Below are positions 54,877 to 63,586 of a stretch of 64,000 nucleotides of DNA, piece after piece; positions within the stretch are counted from its first letter, which is position 1, and each line of letters begins with the position of its first letter. The DNA comes from Asparagopsis taxiformis (taxonomy: Eukaryota > Rhodophyta > Florideophyceae > Bonnemaisoniales > Bonnemaisoniaceae): assembly GCA_030407315.1 (NCBI GenBank), contig JALQPE010002123.1, positions 62,001 to 126,000 on the forward strand, written 5' to 3'. The notes beneath the pieces were generated by a model, which was not told the DNA's origin, made no database searches, and worked only from the letters and a program-made list of their open reading frames with translations. The position numbers were made by a program, and so were the translations under genes.

Positions 54877-57800
54877 ATAGCGAGTCGTTGCTGGGCGACG
54901 TGTGGTTAAGTTAGCGTGCTGACACTCCCCCTGTCGCCCAGGGGCGGGGAGCGGTATTGTTGTGCGTTGGTTAGGTCCTTCGCTGATTTGTAGAGCTGAT
55001 GTGAGTCGCTGAAATGGTTGCTTTGTTAGGGGTTTTGTAAAAATGTCGGCCAGCATCTGCTGTGATGGAAGGTATTGTAGATTGATCCGGCCAGCTTGGA
55101 CGTTGTCCATTAGGTGGTGATGTCGGATGTCAATGAACTTGCGGCGTTTTGTCGGCGCAGTGTTCTTCGCGATGGCTATGGCAGATTGGGAGTCGATATA
55201 GGTGAGGATAGCTTTGTCAGGGTGGATGAGTTTCAGTTCTTTGAGGAGGTCTCCGAGCCAGTTTGTTTGTCGTACTGCTTCTGAAGCGGCAATAGTTTCG
55301 GCTTCGCATGTACTAGTCGCTACGAGAGACTGTCGTTGTGACGTCCAATGTATCGGTGCGCCGTGTAGTGTGTGGAGTGATCCAGAGATGGACTTTCTGG
55401 TAGATGTGTCGTTCGCGAAGTCAGCGTCGGAGTATGATGTTAGTACTTCATCCGTGGGATTGTTCTGCATCTGTATTCCAGTGTGTTTTGTGTGTTTCAG
55501 GAAGCGAACTAGCCTCTTGAGCAGTTTCCAGTGTCTGGCGGTGGGTTTGTGGTTCGCGCGCGCTAGTGAGTTTGTAAAGAAATGGATGTCGGGGCGTGTG
55601 GAGTCTGTCAAGTAGCGCAGTTCGCCCAGGGTTTCGCGGTATGTGGTTGCCGTTGTGAGGTCAATTTCGTCATCATCTGTAGGTGGAGAAAGGTCGATGC
55701 CGTCGGAGTATAAACGGTCGATTGGTTTCGCGTCTTGCATTTTCGTTTTTGTGATGATTGAGTCGATTACGTGCGGTTGTGATATGTGGATGCCATTGGG
55801 GTGGTGGGTTATCTTCCAGTTTAGGTATTTTGTGGGGGCGCCAAGTCGTTTGACTTTGTATTTGGTTTTCAGTTGCTCGTAAAGGTCTGTGATGAGGTGT
55901 GGTTCGGTGGCGCATATGAGGAAGTCGTCAATTGTCGTGGCGACGATGATTTGGTTGTGTGTTGTGGATTTAGTGAACAAACACGGGTCGGATTTGAGCT
56001 GCTTGTATCCTAAGTTTTGGAGGAATTGTCGTGTGCCATCAGAGAATATTCGACCGGCTTGGCGGGTGCCATAAAGGTTCCCGCAGAGTTGGCCAACCTG
56101 TGAGTCGTGGCGGAAGGTACCATCAAATAAAGGGTATTGCCGTACGAAGACCGGTTCGGTGTGGTCGAATTTTTCGTGAAGGAATGCGGAGGATATGTCT
56201 AGGTGTTCTGTGTGTAATTTGTGTGCAGCTGCGTGGGCTAGGAGGAGGCGTATGGTGGTTTTGTCTGCGGCGAATGTCGCCGTGCTGTCTGGGTCATAAT
56301 GCAGGTGTGGTTTCATGCGATCTCCGCGTACGGCGCATCGAGCTTTACGCTCTTCGATGTGGCCATTGGCATCTCGTTTGTATTTGTATGTCATGGTGAG
56401 TGGAATGGGGCGTATCTTGGGGGGTGTATTGTGTCTGGGGATCCATCGGATGGCGTGCATTTCGTCGATCTTGTTAAGTTCGTCGTTATGAGCTTCGGCC
56501 CAGAGGTGGGCGTCGGGGTATTTGCGGGCCGTACGGTGATTGGGCGGAGCGGGGGTTTGGGTGGTGATAATCTGTGGTATGGGTGCATGGGCAGGTGTGT
56601 AGGCGTTGGCCTGAAACGCCATTGTGGTCGTTGCAGTGGGGTCAGTTGTGGTGACGTATGGGTGGAAGTCGAGTGCCGGGATCTTAATTGGTTGTCGTGT
56701 GGTGGTGTTTTCGACTAGTATGTTGTCTTGGTCACACGCTGTAAGGTATCGTACGAGGGTGCCACGGTCGTCCAGCTTGTTTTTGGGTTGTTGTACCGGT
56801 ATGTGGCCAACCTGGCCAAACGCGAAAAGGCGTTGGATGCGCGGGGTCATTTGGTGCCACTCGGTGTATGGTATTTTGTTGGTGGTTGTGTGTAGAGTCA
56901 GGTTGCGTTTGAAGACTGCGTCCATCATGGCGTATTGCCAGTTAGCATTATCCGAAGAGCTGTGGGTCAGAGTGGCGCGGACAGTGTCCATTAAAGTGTG
57001 GTTGATACGTTCCGCTATACTGTTCTGTTGTGGTGTGTAGGGGGCTGTGGTTATGTGGGTTATGCCGCGAAGGGAAAGTTGTTTTTGTAGAGCGGATGAT
57101 GTATATTCGCGGGCATTATCCGATCGAAAGAAGCGTGGGTATTTACCATGCATGGTGTGTACGTATTCCATGTGTTGAATGGTAATGTTGGGAATGGAGG
57201 TGCGGTTTTGGATAAAGTACACAGTGATGTATCGCGTTTTTGTATCGATGAAAGTGACGAAATAGCGATTGCCCTGCATCGATGTGGTTGGTAGTGGTCC
57301 GCATACATCTGATGATATGTGTTCGCCGATTTGGTGGTCGTGTGGGGTTGGTTTGTGTGGGGCCGCTTTGATCTTGGCGATGGCGCAGGCACTGCAAGTC
57401 ATGTCGGGAATGACTAGGTTTTCATATGGTGCGAGTGCTGGTATGGACTTGTGCCGGCACATACGGCGAATTGTTTGTGGGTTAGGGTGACCTAGCCGGA
57501 GGTGTAGGTCGTGGGCGGGGTGTGGTTGATCATCCGGGTGGGATGCGTAGAGTGGGTTGCGATTCCGCTCTGTCGCTGTCTGGGGCCGGGATGTAGTTAT
57601 CGCCTGGGGAGAGGATGTAGGTGCGTTGAATCTGATGACCAGAGGTGGCTGGGGTTCTTGGGGTGTTTTGGGCAGAGTCTGCCTTGTTGGGGTGGTTGGG
57701 TCATGTTTGGCACTTGTGACCGAGGCGGTTTTTGTGTTTATGTCGTTCGGTTTGGGTGCTTGTGTGGCTGTATGAGGTAGGGTTTGCTGTGGGCGAGGTG

Positions 57801-58854
57801 GTGGGGGAGTCGTTGGTTTGCGGTTTGTTGGCGTCGTGGTGGTGGGGGAATTGGTTTGGCGGTTTGGTGTCGTCGTTTTAGAGGTGTGACTCGTGCGCCA
57901 TGGCCTGTCCCAGTCTCGAGCTCTTGTTTTAGATCGTGTATTCTGGGATGGGGTGTCCAGCAGTGGTGGGCGAGTGGAGTGAGAATTGTTATTGGTGCGC
58001 GCCTGCTGTTTGGTTCGCGTTCGATTTGAGTTGTATGTTGTCGGAGTGGTTGTAGGGCGTGTGCGGGGTGCCTGTGAGGATTGAGACGTGGTGTTGTTGC
58101 ACACGTGATTGCGTGAGGGGGAATCCGTTGTTTTATTGTTGATGATGTAAAGGCCATTGTTGAATGAAGCTATTTTGCGTGTGTTTTGTCGGCCATTGGT
58201 GCTGATATATGCCGTAGATGGGGTGAATGTGACCGGTCCATGTCGGCGGGCTAGCGAGTGGACTGAGACCAGGTTGTGTCGAAGGTCCGGCGTGACGATG
58301 GCATCGTTAATATCCAGCTTCATCTCCGGTGTGTGGATCTGTATAGGTCCGGAGTGTGTGACCGGGTGTCGTCGGTCGGCGGCAGTGCGTGTGTAGCGAG
58401 TGTGTGTTAGTGGTGTGGTGTGGGGGTGGGGGTGTGTGAGGTGGGTGGGGTGAGCCCCTGAATCCAGGATGTAGAACTTACGCTCGGATTCGGAAACATC
58501 GTCACTGTGGTTCGACTGTTGTGTGGCGGCATTGGGCGCTGTAGCCGGGTGGACAGGTGTGGTCATGTTGTCGGGTGGGGGAAATGGGGAGAGCATGTGA
58601 GCGTTGTATGTGTTCTTGCGGTTGAATCTTTGTGCGCGACATTCGCTGTTACTGTGCGATGCGGAGTTGTGGTAGTTGCACCATGTGCGGGCAGTTGTAG
58701 GCTTGAGTTTTTGGTTTTGGCGCCAGTGTGGTGTGTTTTGTGTGCTGGGCGCTGCTACGGGGAAGCGGTGGCGGTGTATGAAGTGAGCGTGTCGTTGGTG
58801 ATGAGGAGCGTGATTTGTGATGCGTCGTTTCCGGGCTTGGATGCTGTTTATCAC
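54781..58854 (-). CDS. Pol polyprotein of copia element C
   Basis: About 1357 residues, without an ATG at the 5' end, so probably made by frameshift from Gag. In order: Cys/His knuckle WCNYHNSASHSNSEC (about 55-70); protease FYILDSGAHPTHL (about 128); an unusually long Thr/Pro/Asn/Arg-rich linker (about 255-440); GAG-pre-integrase LHLRLGHPNPQTI ... CSACAIAKIKAAP; integrase core (SSDVCGPL, FRSDNAREY, NSIAERIN); RT with DISSAFLHEKF, NLYGTRQAGRIF and the catalytic box TTIDDFLI in place of YVDD (about 974); RNase H TSYSDADFAND and STCEAETIAASEA. Uninterrupted; the stop lies inside the 3' LTR. Confidence 0.9.
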   Translation of the reverse strand: MINSIQARKRRITNHAPHHQRHAHFIHRHRFPVAAPSTQNTPHWRQNQKLKPTTARTWCNYHNSASHSNSECRAQRFNRKNTYNAHMLSPFPPPDNMTTPVHPATAPNAATQQSNHSDDVSESERKFYILDSGAHPTHLTHPHPHTTPLTHTRYTRTAADRRHPVTHSGPIQIHTPEMKLDINDAIVTPDLRHNLVSVHSLARRHGPVTFTPSTAYISTNGRQNTRKIASFNNGLYIINNKTTDSPSRNHVCNNTTSQSSQAPRTRPTTTPTTYNSNRTRTKQQARTNNNSHSTRPPLLDTPSQNTRSKTRARDWDRPWRTSHTSKTTTPNRQTNSPTTTTPTNRKPTTPPPPRPQQTLPHTATQAPKPNDINTKTASVTSAKHDPTTPTRQTLPKTPQEPQPPLVIRFNAPTSSPQAITTSRPQTATERNRNPLYASHPDDQPHPAHDLHLRLGHPNPQTIRRMCRHKSIPALAPYENLVIPDMTCSACAIAKIKAAPHKPTPHDHQIGEHISSDVCGPLPTTSMQGNRYFVTFIDTKTRYITVYFIQNRTSIPNITIQHMEYVHTMHGKYPRFFRSDNAREYTSSALQKQLSLRGITHITTAPYTPQQNSIAERINHTLMDTVRATLTHSSSDNANWQYAMMDAVFKRNLTLHTTTNKIPYTEWHQMTPRIQRLFAFGQVGHIPVQQPKNKLDDRGTLVRYLTACDQDNILVENTTTRQPIKIPALDFHPYVTTTDPTATTTMAFQANAYTPAHAPIPQIITTQTPAPPNHRTARKYPDAHLWAEAHNDELNKIDEMHAIRWIPRHNTPPKIRPIPLTMTYKYKRDANGHIEERKARCAVRGDRMKPHLHYDPDSTATFAADKTTIRLLLAHAAAHKLHTEHLDISSAFLHEKFDHTEPVFVRQYPLFDGTFRHDSQVGQLCGNLYGTRQAGRIFSDGTRQFLQNLGYKQLKSDPCLFTKSTTHNQIIVATTIDDFLICATEPHLITDLYEQLKTKYKVKRLGAPTKYLNWKITHHPNGIHISQPHVIDSIITKTKMQDAKPIDRLYSDGIDLSPPTDDDEIDLTTATTYRETLGELRYLTDSTRPDIHFFTNSLARANHKPTARHWKLLKRLVRFLKHTKHTGIQMQNNPTDEVLTSYSDADFANDTSTRKSISGSLHTLHGAPIHWTSQRQSLVATSTCEAETIAASEAVRQTNWLGDLLKELKLIHPDKAILTYIDSQSAIAIAKNTAPTKRRKFIDIRHHHLMDNVQAGRINLQYLPSQQMLADIFTKPLTKQPFQRLTSALQISEGPNQRTTIPLPAPGRQGECQHANLTTRRPATTRYCQHANSITTVRTDKYTNRHYTDNRTENENST

Positions 58855-59408
58855 CCTGTGTAGGCGAGTGGAGAATTCGGAGATGGTCGGAGGGGGCTTT
58901 GGATCATCATGTCGTGGGTAGGGAAGAGCTCTTCTATGTCCTGGATTCCATTTACCATGAAGTTGACGGTCGTCAGTTCGTCATTAATGTTTGGGTAATT
59001 TGCGTTGCGCATGGACAGTCGGAGTTCCTTGTGTTTCAGTATGTATTCTTCTGCGTTGTGAAGTGACGTTAGGTGGGTGTTACGCGCTTTTGCCTCCAGA
59101 AGATTGTGATCTACGGCTGTGTGTTCGTTAACCGTGTTAAGTACGTGTTGGGTCAGGAGGTAGGGGGAGAGTTTGAGTTGCTCGTCTGTGAGTGTAAATG
59201 TGATTTCGTCTGGTAGGCTAGCCAGGATGATCATCGTAAGTCGTTCTCGGTCGCGCTTGTATGTTGCGAACTGGTCTTGGTCTTGTGGTGCTGTGTGTGT
59301 GGCATCGAGAAACTGGTCGAGATTAATGTCGTGTGCGACGGCTTGGAGCATGCGATGCCAGAATTTTGCATTGTTAAATTTCAGTGGCGGGATGGTGGGA
59401 GTCGTCAT
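58851..59408 (-). CDS. Gag (capsid part) of copia element C
   Basis: A 185-residue UBN2-type Gag starting MTTPTIPPLKFNNAKFWHR. It runs through DEITFTLTDEQ and ILKHKELRLSMRNANYPN, then ends shortly after EELFPTHDMM. The Cys/His knuckle that normally ends Gag is in the pol frame, so a -1 shift in the overlap (about 58851-58910, near a run of five C) would be needed to link them. Either programmed or a mutation. Confidence 0.85.
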   Translation of the reverse strand: MTTPTIPPLKFNNAKFWHRMLQAVAHDINLDQFLDATHTAPQDQDQFATYKRDRERLTMIILASLPDEITFTLTDEQLKLSPYLLTQHVLNTVNEHTAVDHNLLEAKARNTHLTSLHNAEEYILKHKELRLSMRNANYPNINDELTTVNFMVNGIQDIEELFPTHDMMIQSPLRPSPNSPLAYTG

Positions 59409-59435
59409 GTTGTTTTGCTACGCAGTGGTAGAAGT

Positions 59436-59449
59436 GAGGGCCGATAACC
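59436..59449 (-). other. Primer-binding site of copia C
   Basis: GAGGGCCGATAACC: a weaker match to the same initiator tRNA-Met region, at the same position. Confidence 0.6.
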
Positions 59450-59602
59450 TGTTAGAAGGACAATCTCCTTACCGTCGTCCGTTTACTGATCCTATTCTAA
59501 TTGGCCTTAAGTACTGTTCTCGTTTTCTGTCCTGTTGTCAGTGTAGTGTCTGTTAGTGTATTTGTCCGTGCGTACTGTGGTTATTGAGTTAGCGTGCTGA
59601 CA
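59450..59602 (-). repeat. 5' LTR of copia element C
   Basis: 153 bp partner LTR, identical by eye. Confidence 0.93.
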
Positions 59603-60469
59603 CGCTCATTCGCAGCGACGAAACATTCCGCATCCGCTCATCTTCCAATTTAACTACGAGTCGGATACCGCCTTCCACACTGCCCACATCCCACACGCAG
59701 ATTTCCTCGCTGCCGCCAGAGTACAGCGTGCTCCCATCAGCGCTGAACACCACCGACAGTGCAATCCCGCTGTGCGCTGTCAGCGTTTCACAACTCCCCA
59801 TCGATGTGCATATATTGCACACCCGAATCGTCCCGTCGTACCCGCCGAGGCCATGAGACTTCCACACCGGCTCACTGCCAAGCCGTTCAAAGACGTCGCA
59901 TGGCCAATTGGCACCTCGCCGGCCGGCTGCAACGTTTGAGCACTCCATATTCTCGCGTAGCCGTCCGACGAACCAGATACAACAAATGATCCGTCAGCGG
60001 CAATGGCGAGCGCGTTCACCGCTTTGCTATGCGCTCTGGCAATGCTGATAACGTCGCCACTGCATGCGTCAACGAGTCACAGCAGGCCGGATTGCGTGCC
60101 AACCACGGCTCGATTCGGTGACACCAGCTGCATGGACTCGACGTATTCTCCGCCGCCAAATCCGGGGATACGACTACAGCGAGCGGGCGTTTCCTCGTTC
60201 CAAGTGATGAACGTTCCCGTGGAATCGCAGGAAACCATACGCTCCGATTCGACGGTACACAATCCAACGATGGAGTTGTGCCCATGGCCGCGCAGAATAT
60301 GAGTTTGTTTGCCGCTGCGGAGCGAAACAATACGCAACTCGCCGCTGTATGCTCCGAGGGCAATGGCGCAAGAGGTATGGAGCACCTCCATGCGGCAATG
60401 CCAGCTACCGACCGAAATGATGCTCTGTAATGCGAATGATTGACGGACGCAACGATGAGCGAGCATCAA

Positions 60470-60839
60470 TTTGAAACGAAAGGTAACAGTTCGCTGTATC
60501 TCTTAGTTGAATCGGTTGCAGAGCCTGATTGTTGGTTTGTCGAGGTAGCTCTTGGGGAGACTGCTGCAATGAACAGAGCAGAATGATCATGTCTCTGCTT
60601 TTACTAATCTAAGCTGCGTATTTATGTCTAACTTTATGGGTAGCAGAAGTTCTTGGGTAGCAACAGCAACAACGGGTAGATCGCATTACTGCAACTTAAA
60701 GTATATTACGTGTCAGTCTGTTTTTGATGACACGCAATGTGGACAAGCAATTAACAAATGATGAAACTGCGACAAGGAATCATGTCCTGGTCCAATCACA
60801 GATAGACATGAAATGGAGAGCAGTTCATACGTTTCATAA
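60470..60839. mobile_element. MITE-like 370 bp insertion
   Basis: Absent from the left-arm WD-B, which keeps the empty site with one TCAA (around 8235). Here TCAA stands on both sides (60466-60469 and 60840-60843). The ends are TTTGAAACG and CGTTTCATAA, short imperfect inverted repeats. No coding capacity. Confidence 0.75.
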
Positions 60840-61143
60840 TCAACGAATCGAACGGGGCACGGTGTGACGTGCCATGCAATTGCCAAGCGATGTGATTGCA
60901 GACATTTGTGGCAGACGGGGATTGAGGCTGAATGGCGTTGTAGATCGTGAGATCTGAAGTGTCAGCCATTTTGAGCACAGCCATGATGGGCTTGCTGGTG
61001 GGTGTTATTGCGCATACTGCGGGCGCGGAATCATGTTGAGGTTGGGAAGATGGATGCAGTGTCGAAGGAGCGCGTGACGAGTCGTAGGCACGCGCGACAG
61101 ACAACAGGGTCTGAACAATGCAGGCGATAGAGAAGCCAAACAT

Positions 61144-62404
61144 GCTTGTAACGCCTTTGTTGTACTGCGGAAGGAAGGGTAGATGTACTGTGAGCGGTGA
61201 AGCGAGCTGGTGAAGGTGGTAAGTGTGGACGGGGGCATTAAATAAAGATGAGAGGTGAACGAGTAACGGTGTGCGTGTCTTTTCTATTGCTTGTCGATTG
61301 GTCGTGGGAGGAGCAAAGGAAGCGAGGGGGGCGTGATTATTACGTGTTGAAGAGCATTGTGACAGTCAGTGTACGGGATGCACTCGTGAACAAGCGCAGG
61401 TATGTTATTCTTGAACGCTGCATGTCATGGAGCATGGAACCATTGCATCATCAGGTGCAGCGATGTCATGGCGATAACCTCGTTGCATGTTTCGCAAAGG
61501 GATTTTGAGGAATCAATTCGGAAAAGGGAACGGATGTAGTGGCGCTCGAAATTTTCATGTGTGGCAGAAGTGGAGCCTCCCAATTGTTGGGGAGTCTGTG
61601 TGTCCTGTCTAGTTGGTGGAATATTTTCTGACAGGATTGAGAACTCGCAGTTCAGATTGCAGCGGAACACAATTAGAAACATGCGTCGACGGCGGACCGC
61701 TGCGGTGAACAAGTGAGGGACGGATTGGATAGCCGAGGGCGGAGTGGGCTACTGGTTATTGGAGATGAGTAGGAGCTCGTACAATGTTGAATATATTTTG
61801 GAGAGGCTGTGGCAAGCAGCGCGAAGAGTTGTGCGAGGTAGCCGCAAAGGTAGGATTGATCACACGATGCAGGACCTCATTGGATGACTGGATCATGAAT
61901 GGGAGAAGAGTTAGGAGCCACGACTCTTCCAGCTTGGCTCTCGGATACGCTGCAATGCCGGCCGCGATTCATTTCGATTCCCCAGCGCGTTGCCGATGGG
62001 TATAATCTGACGAGATCAGGCAGCGCTTGGACTCGAGGGTAAGTTGTCTCGGATTCGTCCTCTTCTGAGAAATTTCAGATCAAACGCTGTACACGTTTAC
62101 ACTTGGCATTGGCTGTTGTATCCTATAATGGAATATATTTTCAGCCTCACTACCTCTTTCCATTCCACAGTGCCCTCTATGTTTCTAATTAATCGATCTC
62201 CCTCACTAAATTTAATTCGTTTCCACGCCCCTCAATTGGTAATTCAACTCCATCCACACCCATTACAGCCCACATTCCCACCCGCAGACTAAACACGTGC
62301 CATATCCTCCTTCGCTGTTTCTTCTACTCCTCCACTCCTATTCGACAGTTCCCAAACCCTTGTGTGCAAATAATAAATATTTTCATTTACATTCTTCTAC
62401 TCTC
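61144..62404. other. Intergenic, mirror of 6654-7937
   Basis: WD-B2' promoter region (GGGGGCATTAAATAAAG at 61231) and the WD-A' 3' flank, including the conserved block before 62350. No separate gene. Confidence 0.5.
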
Positions 62405-63586
62405 TCATGCTACATTCAGTCGTTCAAACCTCACCACCCTCCCCTCTTCCGCTCTACCACCCACGCCCTCCTTTCCACTCACACTCCACACAAACACACC
62501 CGTGGCCAGTGCGATCAGCGATTTCCCGTCCGCACTCATTCGCAGGGAGCACACATTTCGCATACGCTCGTGCTGCAACTCTCCGACAAATTTCACCCCT
62601 TCATCCAGGTTGCTAACATCCCACACGCAGATTCGCTCACTGCCGCTGGAGTACAACAGCTTGCCATCCGCGCTGAAAACAACAGACAGAGCACTGCCAT
62701 AATGTTTTATGAGCGGCGCGGATACCTGCTTGCACCTGCGCACGTCCCAGATACGCACACTGCCATCGTATGAAGCTGAAGCGACCAGCTGTCCGCACTC
62801 GCTGACGGCTAAACCATATAGCGACATGGTGTGTCCGACAAGCGCCTCACCCACTGACTGCAACGTCTGGGCATCCCAAATTCGTGCAGAGCAATCGGCC
62901 GATGCAGATACAACAACGGATCCGTTGGCGGCCACGACGAGCGAGCGTACCGTTTTCGCGTGTGCCCTGACGGCGCTGACGATGCTGACCGTGTTGAAGA
63001 TGTCGTCGCTGGAAAGGTCGATAAGCAGGAGCAGGCCAGATGTGTTGCCAACCACTGCTCGGTCTGAAGAGACGATCTGCATGCACTCAACATAGTCGTC
63101 GCGACCAGTTCCGGGGATGTGGAACCAGCGAGTGAGCTTGTAGTTGTTCCAGATGATGAAGATTCCAGAAGAATCGCAGGAAACAATGTGGCCTGGCTGA
63201 CGGACACAAATGGCAACAATGGCGTTGTCCTCGTGGCCATGGAGGGCCTGAGTCTGGCGACCAGTGCAGAGCGAAACGACTCGCATCTCGCCCCTGCAGG
63301 CTCCGAGGATAATCGAGTCGGCAGTATTGGCGAGCTCCATGTGTCGGGGCCAGTAGTCGACCGAAAAGACGTTTGTCAACTCTGGTAACATGGGCTTGTA
63401 GCGAACGATGGGCGTAGGAAGCTTGGATTGTGGCGGATGATTGGCATTGGAGCTGGTGTTTTCCAAGCTCAGAAGTATGCCATCTTGAGTAACGGAAGAT
63501 CGCGGTGGTGTGGAAGACACTCTGGAACCTCGCGCAATGGACAGTATGGCTTGTACAAGACCGACCAGGATAGAAAAGCCAAACAT
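62405..63586 (-). CDS. WD40 protein, right-arm copy (WD-A')
   Basis: A 393-residue mirror copy of WD-A from the MFGFS Met at 63586. Differences include a shortened GSRVSSTPP segment, a small in-frame insertion before AHAKTV (SIVSAVRAHAK against GIVRAHAK), RIWDVRRCKQ, and SLYGLAV / PLIKHYG / GSERIC variants shared with WD-C' instead of with WD-A. Intact frame with all blades and a VFVWSV end. Confidence 0.85.
   Translation of the reverse strand: MFGFSILVGLVQAILSIARGSRVSSTPPRSSVTQDGILLSLENTSSNANHPPQSKLPTPIVRYKPMLPELTNVFSVDYWPRHMELANTADSIILGACRGEMRVVSLCTGRQTQALHGHEDNAIVAICVRQPGHIVSCDSSGIFIIWNNYKLTRWFHIPGTGRDDYVECMQIVSSDRAVVGNTSGLLLLIDLSSDDIFNTVSIVSAVRAHAKTVRSLVVAANGSVVVSASADCSARIWDAQTLQSVGEALVGHTMSLYGLAVSECGQLVASASYDGSVRIWDVRRCKQVSAPLIKHYGSALSVVFSADGKLLYSSGSERICVWDVSNLDEGVKFVGELQHERMRNVCSLRMSADGKSLIALATGVFVWSVSGKEGVGGRAEEGRVVRFERLNVA

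Larger units (their letters stand above)
54724..59602 (-). mobile_element. Copia element C, recent insertion in WD-B2'
   Basis: A 4879 bp Ty1/copia element with 153 bp LTRs that I read as identical, and a CGCTC target-site duplication (54719-54723 and 59603-59607). The target is WD40 gene sequence, recognisable on both sides. A GGGGGAG purine tract, in element orientation, lies at 54925-54931, next to a second copy of the LTR terminus. Confidence 0.93.
54689..61143 (-). pseudogene. WD40 gene WD-B2', broken four ways
   Basis: Mirror copy of WD-B. Its ATG is at 61143 (MFGFSIACIVQTLLSVARA). It is interrupted by a 370 bp insert (60470-60839), has an in-frame TGA at 60077-60079, a one-base deletion near 59843, and copia C at 54724-59602 in the 3' part. 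The last recognisable 35 bp (54689-54723) abut the LTR of copia A. The intact left-arm WD-B has none of these changes. Confidence 0.9.
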
